Shown: piece after piece, positions 11,220-21,189 of the stretch
How the letters are laid out: each line of letters starts with the position of its first letter
How positions within the stretch are numbered: position 1 is the stretch's first letter
NCBI GenBank assembly: GCA_037043015.1
Contig: CM073324.1
Location: forward strand, 28,312,097 to 28,376,096
Length of the DNA stretch: 64,000 nucleotides
From: Bryum argenteum
Taxonomy: Eukaryota > Streptophyta > Bryopsida > Bryales > Bryaceae
Direction: 5' to 3'
Notes under the pieces: model-generated
The model's database searches: none
What the model saw: only the letters and a program-made list of their open reading frames with translations
What the model was told of the DNA's origin: nothing
Program-made: the position numbers and the translations under genes

Positions 11220-12659
11220 GATGTCTGCTTTAGGGCTTCAACCACCTTCCCCTTCCTTCTCGCTTCTTTAGAACTCACATGAATGTGCACATCAATAATG
11301 TTGAATAAATGAGCTACTTTCAGTGATATTTGTTTTCATAACTCATCAATTTTGTTGCAACCAACATTTTCAGACTTGTTCTCGTGTAAAACGTTTCTGC
11401 ACAAGGCAAGCACACAAATGGAATGCGAGTTATTCTCAATTTTGCAGCTGTAATCTTGATCTAAAACTAAGTGCACGAGTGGACTTAATAATTATGATAA
11501 GTAATACTACAAAAAGATTGATTGTTGCTAAGTCTAAAGTAGTTTTGACTTGTGAGAAGATGATTGATAGGGTTTCTATTGAGTAAGCAAAGTGCACAAA
11601 TATAATATGCAACAACATGTTCATTTGTTTTTATGAGACTCAAAAATTTCAGTAGTCGCCACTCATGGGTTTCAAAAATATATTGATGGAGTAACTATAT
11701 GCGTAAAGAAAATTACCTCTGCACATATAATTATTTCTACAATATCAATTTCTTCACGTACCATATGTGCCTACATTTAAATAGAGAAATTTTGAGATAG
11801 TTTAATCTTCCATGTCGCACATATTTATGCAATACCTCTCAACAAAACAAGTTAGGATATTGTTCACCTTTGTCCCTACGATGACCGAACTTGCTCAAAT
11901 TTAGAGCACCACCAAAATCAGTCATTAGACTTATTTCTCTGTGGTGATTATTTGCCCTAGCCTTTAAGTTTATTCTAGAATGTACACCACGTTTTAATTT
12001 TATTCTGAAACATCACTTTCCAGAAGTCATATCAATGAAGAAAATCTTAAAAATATGATTATGTTATCATTGCTCACCCACCAACCTTGCACATTCTCCA
12101 AAAGAGATGTTTGTGATCAATCCACAAGGAACCCGCTTAAATGAAATTTGTTCAATTTCTAAGCTCGTTTCCTTGTTAGGTTGTCTCAATTTTTTCCTCA
12201 AAGGCGTAATCACTTTTAAAACGTAGGTCACCAACTTCAAATGGCAACAATGAAGTTCACTTATTGGATAACGCTATAATACATTTCTCAATTTTAGGTA
12301 CAATGATATATTGTTATTATTTGACCAAAAGTCAGCATAGCTTTGGGTTAGTAAATAATGGTATGCTTAGCCTCTTTGCAATATAGACAAAATCTTATGT
12401 TTATTCAGACTTATATAAGGTTGTATTTATACATATTATTGTGGTAGTTATAGTGAGCTTTCAATTCTATAGTGGGTAAACTCTTTGAAGTAAGTCATGT
12501 ATTCTATTGTCATTGTTGTTGTTATTTTTTATGACTTTATGCCTAAAATGAATAAATATAAATTTATAGAGAGCAAAAGATTGTCGGAATTAATGTGAAT
12601 AAATATGGAGTTTATTATTTTGATACTTTTGAGAATATAGTACCAATAACCCTATACAA
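11220..12659. other. DRC4 upstream region and spacer
   Basis: This is the putative DRC4 promoter side (the gene reads leftward from 11219). The ATG is preceded by an AT-rich region with no clear TATA box that I would commit to. No gene, RNA or transposon terminus is seen. Confidence 0.4.
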
Positions 12660-13440
12660 GGAGACTGTTAAGAAAAAACATTTTGGATGACAAGCTAAAA
12701 TTTTGAAGGACCACAACTTCATCCAAACTGGGTTGTGTCTCAAATCGAGTTCAAGTTGTGAGATACAAACTTTAGATCCTTCCAAGAAATTATATACTCA
12801 TGCATGCATTTTAGTGATTGCAACTTTGACTTGCTTTTGGGTTTTTAAACGTGGGGCGTGTTTTACCATTGCAAGCCTATTATGTAAAACTCAATTTACT
12901 TCTCTTTCTAAAAACATTGCATGAATATGATCTTAAAACGACATCCAACAACTTTGTGACTAGATTCATTTTTTTTCTTTTTATTTTTTTTGAATAATTT
13001 TGGTATTGCATTTGAAATGATAAGTTTCTATACTTGAAAATCAAAAAATTGCATGGTGCATGAGGGGGGTGTATCTACTTTATCAAGAGTTGGACTTCAA
13101 CTTTGTTTAATGGCTTGAATGTCAATTTGAATCTAGTTTTTGTGGTAGAAACCTTAATTGCACCCAAGATGTGAAAAAGACATGCCATTTATTTTGAAAA
13201 TTCTTTCCTTCGTGAGTTTTGGGTCAATTTCATTGGAACAAGTTTGTTGGTAGTATTTTCACTTCAAAGTGAGAATGATGAATATTTTTGATCTTTTTGA
13301 GTACTAGTACGTTATAATCTCTTAATTTATGAGGCCTCATGACTCTTTCCATCTATGACACTTTTCTTGCAGATGTTTTTTTGCTTTATATAGGTTGGAA
13401 TGTCTAGGAGTTGAAGCAGGGGCTCATCTAATTCCTGGAT
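12660..13440 (+). repeat. Interspersed repeat, diverged copy (family also at 33.2, 40.3 and 41.3 kb)
   Basis: The sequence starts with ACATTTTGGATGACAAGC and contains a segment like GTGGGGCGTGTTTTACCATTGC. It later holds AATTGCACCCAAGATGTGA and GAGGCCTCATGACTC. The same ordered landmarks appear at 40340-41284, in part at 33230-33851 and 41300-41500, and inverted around the CACTA element. No coding capacity. The best-preserved copy (40313-41284) has piggyBac-like TTAA-flanked ends. Confidence 0.65.
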
Positions 13441-14664
13441 GTCCTAGCCTATTTTTCGCCAAAAACACATTTTCAATGTAAGTCATTTAGATCTCGACTG
13501 TATAGATGGGGCCACGTCTGTCAAATTTTAAGCCATGTAGCCTCATAGATTGCAAGATCATAACGTATTGATATACTCAAGATAGATCCAAAAAATTCAT
13601 TTTTTTTACTGTAGCCCCTAGACGTGGCTCACTATCTTTAGCCAAAATACACAAATTTGAAAAAATATATAGATGTAAATGGAGGCAAGTACTTAGATTT
13701 CAACCATACGAACTTGTACTAAACCTATGGTAAAGAATGTGGACCAAATTTTAAGTCTTGAGGCCTCATACATAAATAAATAAATAAATAAATAAGAACA
13801 CCAAACCCTTGTAGGCCTAGCGTGAATAAAATGCCCGTTTGACCTACCCTTGATGCTATGCCCCCGGGACATAACAACAATGAGGCCTCGTACATTGGTG
13901 CATGAAGGAGATATATTTCCAAAAGAATCATCTATTTTTTCACTTATTTCATTGTAATAACATCATTGCATATCCAAAACCAAGAGTGTTTGGATCAAAA
14001 AATTCAAAGTAGAAAGTTCTTTTAGAATTCATCCTAAGATCACACTTGAGTAAGAATATTTATGAAAAAAAATTCTTAATTCAAAATAAGAAATTAGACT
14101 GGTAAAACATGCCGCATGTTTGAAAATACTGAAACTAATGAAATTGTCACAAGAATTCATGCCATAAATTTCAAAAGATCTTGGCTTCCATCACAAGGAA
14201 GTAGATCTCATGTGGAAACCAACCTAGCATATTCTACTATAAACAAAGTTCGGATGAAGAAATCTCGTTCAAAGTTTTGAATTGTCATACAAAATAATCA
14301 AATTTAGCATCTAGAGCTTGTAGGAGTGAAAGTGATGATGCTGCTAATAGAATTATTGCAATAATATAGTCACTGACTAGAAAGGTTTTTCATCTTTATC
14401 TAAATATCACACTTGTCCAAAGAAAAACTATGAGAAAGTATACTTTGTGTAGATATTGGCCTAGCAATGGTGAAACTGCCTAAATAGTCACGATATAAAA
14501 AGAGTCAAAAAGTAGTCTCTCTCTCCTCGAAACGGGACGGGTGTTTGCGAATAACTGGCACTAGTATATTTCGGAAAAATACCCCACATCTAGATACGGT
14601 TAATTCCACTTGGACGTATATGTTCTTGGCATGGACCACTTAATTGATGGATCCTCTATGTACG
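13441..14664. other. Spacer with diverged repeat fragments
   Basis: At 13434-13480 there is an inverted, decayed version of the right end of the repeat family (CCTAGCCTATTTTTCGCC). A GAGGCCTCAT-type motif recurs. The rest is AT-rich with no supported gene. The last five bases (14660-14664, GTACG) are the copia target duplication. Confidence 0.45.
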
Positions 14665-14891
14665 TGTTGAAGATACAAATGAAAGCAAGGAGAATACAAA
14701 GTAAGCACCAAGAAGATAGACACAAAAGAGAGAGTCTTAGATTGTGGGAAAGAGTATATGGAGGTACAAGGAGAGAGAAGATGAATAGTACTTCTCTCTC
14801 ATAGGTCTAAAGTAGTGGAGGTATTTTACACTAGTGACTCATCTAGCTAGAAGACAAAGGAGAGCGTATGTGAGAATATTAATTCTCAACA
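14665..14891 (-). repeat. 3' LTR of the copia element
   Basis: 227 bp, TG...CA ends, about 224/227 identical to the LTR at 20869-21095 by eye. The purine-rich primer tract GAGGAGGAG (minus strand, 14900-14892) abuts it directly. Confidence 0.97.
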
Positions 14892-14900
14892 CTCCTCCTC
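14892..14900 (-). promoter_or_regulatory. Polypurine tract of the copia element
   Basis: GAGGAGGAG on the minus strand ends exactly at the 3' LTR, the expected place for plus-strand priming. Confidence 0.75.
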
Positions 14901-14970
14901 GCTCGACGAGGTATTATAATATAAGCTAACGCAGTGAACTGATACAAATACGGCTAAATGCCGATGATAG

Positions 14971-15070
14971 TCGCCAAGTCCTGGACTTGGTCGACTGGAT
15001 AAAACGTCGGTGGTTAACCGACCGGTCCGAGGTTCGATTCGCGCTGGCCTTGTCGACTGGTCGGGGAAAC
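14971..15070 (+). ncRNA. tRNA-Asn-like Pol III unit, probable SINE head
   Basis: An A-box-like TGGTCGACTGGA at 14988-14999 and a near-perfect B box GGTTCGATTC at 15031-15040 have tRNA spacing. Between them is a 5-bp anticodon-type stem (GTCGG/CCGAC) closing a 7-base loop TGGTTAA, whose middle reads GTT (Asn). The base before the anticodon is G instead of U and the T-arm stem does not pair, so it is not a working tRNA gene. A tRNA-derived SINE, or a tRNA-derived piece captured in the copia 3' region, fits best. The 3' limit is not visible. Confidence 0.6.
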
Positions 15071-15119
15071 TCGCGGCTTGGCATGCTAGTGAGGCAGGAA
15101 TAACCTGTCGGCCCAATCA

Positions 15120-15367
15120 CCTACCTAAACCGTGACAAGATGCAAAGCACCCCAAGATGGCTAACAGACTCCATGCATGGAATCAGAAATCGTGGTTCTC
15201 ACCACGACCCACCTTTTATTTGTTGCCTCATTAAAACCTTATTTGCGAAAAACCTTGATGATGATTAAGGGAAAAAACACAAATGAAGGAAAAAGAGTAC
15301 AGCTAACTTCATCACCTCTTCTTATGGTAAAACCCATTGGGAAAAATCCAGAGAAGAGTATGAAAAA
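15120..15367 (-). other. copia 3' untranslated region
   Basis: This is non-coding sequence between the RNase H stop (15368) and the tRNA-like segment. It has no internal feature beyond A-rich stretches. Confidence 0.5.
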
Positions 15368-16882
15368 TTATAGGGTAACTTCTTGTTCTATTACATTTAA
15401 CTGACGCATGCCAATACCATGAACAAGTCGACGATGTACAGATACCGGAAGCGCTTTCGTGAACAAATCTGCAAGATTGTCTGCTGATATAATCTTCTTG
15501 ATTTCAAGTACTCCAGTTGTTATCAAATCATGAGTGAAACTGAAATACTTCGGATCGATATGTATGGTTCGATCGCCTTTGATAAAACCAGCTTGCATTT
15601 GTGAAACACAAGCACTATTATCCTCATACAAAACTGTAGCAGCGTTGTTATATGGTAATCCAGAATTTGTTAAAATAAACTTATCAACGGATCTTAGCCA
15701 TATGCATTCTCTAGAAGCCTCGTGTAAAGCAATAACTTCAGAGTGATTCGATGATGTCGCAGTTATTGTTTGTTTTACAGATTTCCAAGAGATAGCAGCA
15801 CCGTGTCTCAAGAATACATACCCAGTTTGAGATTTGGAGGTTGCTGGATCGGATCTATAACCAGCATCAGCATATCCAATTAATGTTGAATTAGCCGATC
15901 GTGTATAATGTAGACCCAAATGCTCAGTTCCCTTCAAATATCGGAATAAATGTTTTACGCCGTTCCAATGTCGTAAAGTAGGACGGGCACTATGTCGTGC
16001 TAAAACACTCACTGCAAAAGAAATATCTGGCCTTGTAGATTTAGCCAAATATAAAAGAGACTCCAACCGCTGCGAGGTATGGATATTGTTCGCCCAATAT
16101 ATCCTCCTTTTCCTCGCAAGGACGATAAGGGTCATCACCTTTGGTACTACGGCCAACCATCGGCGGAGATAAAGGATGTGCATCAATCATGTTAAAACGT
16201 TTTAAGATTCGATTGATATATGTCGATTGAGAAAGAAAAACGCTACCATCTTTCAAATGAAGTACTTGTAAACCAATACAGAAAGTGGTTTGACCAAGTA
16301 ATTTCATTTCAAACTCCCGAGTTAAAAGCTGAGTAGCTGCATTGCATGCAGATGGTGTTCCAACAAGATTCAGATCATCAACATATACTGCTATAATAAC
16401 AAACTCTTGTTTATCTCGTTTGATAAATAAACATGGAGTAACTGGTCATTCTTAAAATGATGACTGATGAAAAAATCTCTTAAATGTTGGTACCAGATAC
16501 GGCCCGATTGTTTAAGGCCATATAGAGCACGTTGCAATTTAACTCCACGATGTTTACTAGCAATAGGTGCTGAAGAACCCGTGCAATCAAGTCCGGGAGG
16601 AACCTTCATGTAAAGGTTATTTTCGAGTGATCCATAGAGATAGGCAGTGACAACATCCATGAGACGCATTTCCAAAGTGAAATGCACAGCCATACCGATT
16701 AAATATCGGAAAGTAATAGAATCCATAACAGGTGAGTATGTTGAATCATATTGAATTCCAAACTTCTGAGAAAAACCTTGAGCAACCAAACGCACTTTAT
16801 AACGAGTGATCGTACCTTTGTCATCACGTTTGCGCACAAATACAAGTTTGTAGCCAAGAGTTTTGTTTGTGAGATTATTCAC
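15368..16882 (-). pseudogene. copia reverse transcriptase and RNase H, frameshifted
   Basis: The reverse transcriptase reads from 16882 (YKVRLVAQGFSQKFGIQYDS, LMDVVTAYLYGSL, LYGLKQSGRIWY). The frame is lost near 16440. The catalytic YVDD is present in another frame at 16386-16375, followed by KLLGQTTFCIGLQV. A second shift lies between 16041 and 16186, after which RNase H reads to the stop at 15368 (LIGYADAGYRSD, SLYLAK-type and ADLFTKALP motifs). At least two frameshifts plus the upstream stop mean no functional Pol. Confidence 0.93.
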
Positions 16883-16897
16883 AATAGGGCCAAAAAC

Positions 16898-18631
16898 TTA
16901 ACGTTTTCTCAAAGATGTATACTCCTCCTCAATAGCAGCTTTCCATTTCGGCCAATCAGAGCGACGCATCGCTTCGTCAATAGTTGTTGGTTCGGGATCA
17001 TCTTTCTCGCAAGAGATGCTCTCAGCAATCATACACAAGAAATTGTCATCGAATTCAAAATCAGGCCTATTCAATATCTCACCAGTGTTACAATACAAAA
17101 TTGATAATTCTGTATTAGATGGAGATATTTCTCCAACTTGTGAAGTTTGAAGAAAAACAGTTCGATTTTCTGTAGGAGATGCTAAGGGTGGAGTAGAAGG
17201 AAGTTGATCAGAACTTATCCTTCTTTTACGTGGTTGCTTACCTGGACCACGAGTACGCTTCATTGTCGGCTGAGTATGTATAGTTGCTGGAGAATCCACT
17301 GTAGAAACTCGAGCAGGAAGATTCTGAGCTTCATTGAGTGGATTCTTAGTAATCCTCGATGCGTTGTTGAAACCGTCAGGTGTTTGATTAGCAATCTTTT
17401 GCAAATATAGAATTTTAGCAACTTCACTTTCAGCCAAAGAAGATCTTGGATCAGGATTTGATATAAATGTTTCAGCGGCTTTGAAATCAAGAAGTTTAGA
17501 CTCTTGAGAAGATGTTGCGTAAGTTAAAGACGGAAATTTATCTTCTTCAAACCGGCAGTTAGCAAAACGGGCTCGTAGCAACGTACCGGTAGTTAGACTG
17601 ATGTAGCGAATAATACTTGGAGAATCGAATCCAACATAAATCCCTTCTCGTCGATGAGCATTAGTTTTGTGTCGATAGGGTTCAGAGGTAGGAACCCAAA
17701 CACGACATCCAAATGTCCGCAGATGAGAAACATCTGGAACTCGTCCGGAAAGAAGTTCTTGTGAAGACGCAATCTCCATAGATGAAGGTCGAAGACGGAT
17801 TAATGTCGCACCGTGTGAAACAGCATGTCCCCACATTGTCGAAGATAAATGAGAGTGAAGAAGTAGTGATCGTGTAATCCACTGAATCCTTTTAATAAAA
17901 GATTCAGCTAGACCGTTTTGAGCGTGTTCATACGAGACTGAATAAGTGAGGTCAATCCCCGTTGCGCTGCAATAATCCTCAAATGCCTTCGAACGAAACT
18001 CTTGAGCATTATCCATACGTAGCGTTCGAATTGGATAATCAAGAAAATGAGCCTTGAAACGTATAAGCATTGAAAGTAAATTGGCGAACGCCAAATTTCT
18101 TGATGATAATAAAGAAACATGAGATTGCCGACCCGATGCATCAACAAGAACCAAAAAGTATCGAAATGGTCCACTCATAGGAGTTATTGGACCGCAAATA
18201 TCCCCATGTAGTCTGGAGAGCATTGGTGGCAATTCATTAGGTAGTTTGTATAGTGAAGGCTTGGCAATTAATTTGCCTTGTACGCAAGCCTCACACAAAC
18301 CCATCGAGTTAACACTTGTTGGTTGTAGGTTATGTTCTACAACGCATGGAAGAATTTTGCGTAAAAGTGTAGAGCCAGGATGACCCAATCTTCCGTGCCA
18401 AAGTGCAACTTTATTATTTTTAGAAGACAAAGCAAAACTACATATAGTAGGTGGTCGGATTGGAATCCGGTACAAGCCAGTTGCCGCAGCAAATGCTGTT
18501 TCTACCACTTTGTTATTCTGTACAAAAACCAAAGGCTCTCGCTTATCTAGAATACTAGTCGAGAGGTGCGAACATCTCAACAGCTGATCAGGCTTCGAGG
18601 TGCAGAGGGAGAGTACATAGCACGCATGCAT
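16898..18631 (-). pseudogene. copia integrase region with start of reverse transcriptase
   Basis: A long open stretch carries the integrase HHCC finger (WHGRLGHP ... CEACVQGK), the catalytic acidic residues in LHGDICGP, RMDNAQEF and NGLAESFIKR, and the C-terminal GFDS / FGCRVWVP segments. It runs into the linker before reverse transcriptase (WPKWKAAIEEEYTSL) and is stopped by an in-frame TAA at 16900-16898. The reverse transcriptase continues beyond in the same frame. Confidence 0.94.
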
Positions 18632-19848
18632 GTAATGGTGGTGCCCTCAGGCAAAATCACCTTTGTTGGTCCCTCCTGGAAACGAAATACATTCGATCCA
18701 GCCATAGTCATTAAATTTCTGGTTTGCCAGGTTGACAAATTATTTATGTCAAAAAATGCTTTATCCCGCAGGATTGTATGAGTAGTTGCAGAATCAAGGA
18801 GAGCATCGTGTGACTCACCAGGAGAGATGTCCTCTGCAACGTACGTTTCCATTTCGTCGGTTTGAAATGGATCCATAGAAGCATCCATGGTGTGGGCCTC
18901 TCGTTTCTGAGATTTATATCGCTTGTTCTCTTGGAACATCTTTACAAAATACTCTGGTGTTCTGCAAACATTAGCCAGATGACCTACTCTGCGACATTTG
19001 TGGCAAGAACGCGTCTCTGATGGACGCTTACCACTACCAGTGGTAACGGAAGAAGTATTCTTCCGTTGAGTCTGCGGTTTTCCCTGGTTAGACTGATCAT
19101 GCTGTTTGTTACGGTATTTCTTAAACTTTTGGTTCTTAGGTTTAACACTAGGAACCTGGACAGCATGAGACTCAGGTACAAAGGTACCAATGGGGCGAGC
19201 TTCTGCATTTCGCAGAAGGAGCTCATTTTGCTTCTCAGCAAGAAGTAGAAGAGACATGAGATCAGAATGGTTAGTAAATCTCATATTTTTGTACTGTTGG
19301 GCCAGTACAGCATGAACAGGTGGAAAAGTTGAGAGAGTTTTCTCAATCAATTCTTCTTCAGTTATGTTTTGACCACAGAGCCTTAGTTGTGAAATTATCC
19401 TATAAAGCTCGTTGTTAAAAGCAACAAGAGTTGGAAAATCCAACACTCAAAGATGGGTTCAGTCAGAGAGAGCTCGAGGATGAAAAATAGTTTTCTGGTG
19501 ATCAAAACGAGATTTGAGCTTGTGCCAAAGTTCATTAGGATCTTCAATCTCCAGATATTGATACTGGAGAGATGGGACTAGATGGTGACGAAGAAGAAGT
19601 AAAGCTTTCCAAGAAATGGAAGGCTGGAGAGTAGGACTTACAACCATTCCCGGGTCGAAAGCAATAGAACCCGATAACTGGTCCCCAAAGATGTGAGCTT
19701 TAGCGGTCCTCGCCCATAATAGATAGTTATTGCCATCTGCTGACAACTGTGGGAATTGTAGAGGTTGAAGTCTCATCGGAGGGTCAAGGTTAGTAACAGC
19801 CACCGGCATGGCTGAAGATGTAGCCACGGAAGAAGTAGAAGAAGTCAT
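18577..19848 (-). pseudogene. copia gag and protease region, broken
   Basis: Capsid-type Gag starts at 19848 (MTSSTSSVATSS) with LQFPQLSADGNNYLLWAR, the usual copia N-terminal motif. Two in-frame TGA codons (19461-19459 and 19449-19447) interrupt it, and the same frame continues with LYRIISQLRLCG. A CCHC knuckle (CHKCRRVGHLANVC) and an aspartic protease active-site stretch (LLDSATTHTILRD) follow. The frame then ends near 18577, where integrase is in a different frame, so a frameshift lies around 18580-18630. Confidence 0.93.
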
Positions 19849-20040
19849 AATATTATTGAAAATATAAAGTGAGAGATTGACTAAAATATAAACAAGTTAG
19901 TTCGAGTTTTATGTATAGTGAGGAAAGAGAAATATTAGATAGTTAGTGAGAAGGTAAATGTACAAAGTACAAATTAGAAACTTAAAGAAATGTACGGTAA
20001 AAGTTAAGAAGAAAGTAAAGAAGTTTAGAAAGTAAAATAT

Positions 20041-20340
20041 GTATTGCTAAAAGAAAACAGTAAATTTTTATTAACAAAGTAGTAAAAAGTAAAAATAGTA
20101 AAAGTAAAAAAGTAAAAGTAAAAAGTAAAACTAAAACAGTAAAGGTAAAAAGTAAAAACAAAAGTAAAACAGTAAAAGTAAAAACAGCAAAAGTAAAAAC
20201 AGCAAAAGTAAAAAGTAAAAAGTAAAACTGAAATAGTGAAAGTAAAAGCTGTAACAGTAAAAAGTAAACGTAAAAGTAAAAAGTAAAAAGTAAACGTAAA
20301 AGGTAAAACAGTAAATAGTAAAGGTAAAAAACGATAAGTG
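20041..20340. repeat. GTAAAA-type simple repeat in the copia leader
   Basis: About 300 bases consist mainly of AGTAAAA / GTAAAAA units of variable length, between the 5' LTR and gag. On the element's sense strand this is TTTTAC-rich. It is probably slippage-prone and gives the element an unusually long, low-complexity leader. Confidence 0.9.
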
Positions 20341-20850
20341 GGAAGTGAAGGAATAAAGGAAAAAGAAGAAAATATTATTATATTATGGAGATGGGAGAGA
20401 TGGAGAAGAGTCCAAGGAGTTTTGGAGTAGTGATATTAGGTGTTATTATATAGAATAAGGGTTTGGAGAAGAAGCTTAGAGAGGAAATTGAGGTTTGTAG
20501 AGGAAGATTTGTAAAGAGAAAGCTTCCAAATGACAACTAAAACAAGTAAGAACAATAAAATGAAACCAAATATGAACAAAACGAGAAGAAGTGGCGAAAA
20601 ACGAAGTTTGAAAAACAACAAAACTAAGTTGTGAATTTTGTCAATAGAAGTTAAGAAAGAGATGTAAGGAAGTTTAGAGTGTGAGAAGGGAAGTTTTAAG
20701 TCAAAAGGGAAGATTAGAAAAGAAAGAACTTGTTCTAAGATTTTGTTCTAAAAACAAAACTCCTTCTAAAAACTACAATAAAATCAAAGAGAAGTAGAGA
20801 TAGCTAAGATAGAGTATCAAGAAATTAGTACTAAGAACTAAGAACTATGA

Positions 20851-20868
20851 AAGAGCGTGCTGATAACG
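20851..20868 (-). promoter_or_regulatory. Putative primer binding site of the copia element
   Basis: On the minus strand the bases directly after the 5' LTR read CGTTATCAGCACGCTC. The TATCAG core recalls the initiator-Met tRNA primer sites of plant copia elements, with divergence after it. Position and partial match are the only evidence. Confidence 0.5.
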
Positions 20869-21095
20869 TGTTGAAGATACAATTGAAAGCAAGGAGAATA
20901 CAAAGTAAGCACCAAGAAGATAGACACAAAAGAGAGAGTCTTAGATTGTGGGAAAGAGTATATGGAGGTACAAGGAGAGAGAAGATGAATAGTACTTCTC
21001 TCTCATAGGTCTAAAGTAGTGGAGGTATCTTACACTAGTGACTCATCTAGCTAGAAGACAAATGAGAGCGTATGTGAGAATATTAATTCTCAACA
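20869..21095 (-). repeat. 5' LTR of the copia element
   Basis: 227 bp, upstream of gag on the minus strand. Differences from its partner are single-base, for example an A/T near position 15 and a T/C in the GGTAT(T/C)TTACAC segment. Confidence 0.97.
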
Positions 21096-21189
21096 GTACG
21101 CCTTCACAGGGTCTCACACTATTGTCAGACTCATATTCTTGCTTGGTTGACCACCATGAACTGATATCATCATGAAAAAATCATCAAAT

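Larger units (their letters stand above)
14665..21095 (-). mobile_element. Ty1/copia LTR retrotransposon, full length, coding region decayed
   Basis: The element is 6431 bp with two 227-bp LTRs (14665-14891 and 20869-21095) that begin TGTTGAAGATAC and end TTCTCAACA, differing at only about three positions. A GTACG duplication flanks it (14660-14664, 21096-21100). The domain order on the minus strand is gag, protease, integrase, reverse transcriptase, RNase H, which is copia order. A long leader (about 1 kb) separates the 5' LTR from gag. The near-identical LTRs indicate a recent insertion, yet the coding region has several stops and frameshifts, so it may have moved in trans. Confidence 0.97.

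Noticed and set aside
12661..12675. TTAA at 12668-12671 as the left border of an intact repeat copy
   Set aside because: The CCC(C/T)TAAACG terminus is missing, so the border cannot be told from random TTAA in AT-rich DNA.
14590..14659. LINE sequence on the left of the copia element, which would make the copia nested in the LINE
   Set aside because: No reverse transcriptase-like reading is seen left of the GTACG duplication, and the LINE similarity begins about 95 bases right of the copia end.
14988..15050. A functional tRNA-Asn gene
   Set aside because: The base 5' of the anticodon is G, the T-arm stem does not pair, and no acceptor stem forms. It is tRNA-derived only.
20041..20340. A CRISPR-like array
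   Set aside because: Units are short, variable and contiguous without spacers, in a eukaryotic retroelement leader.
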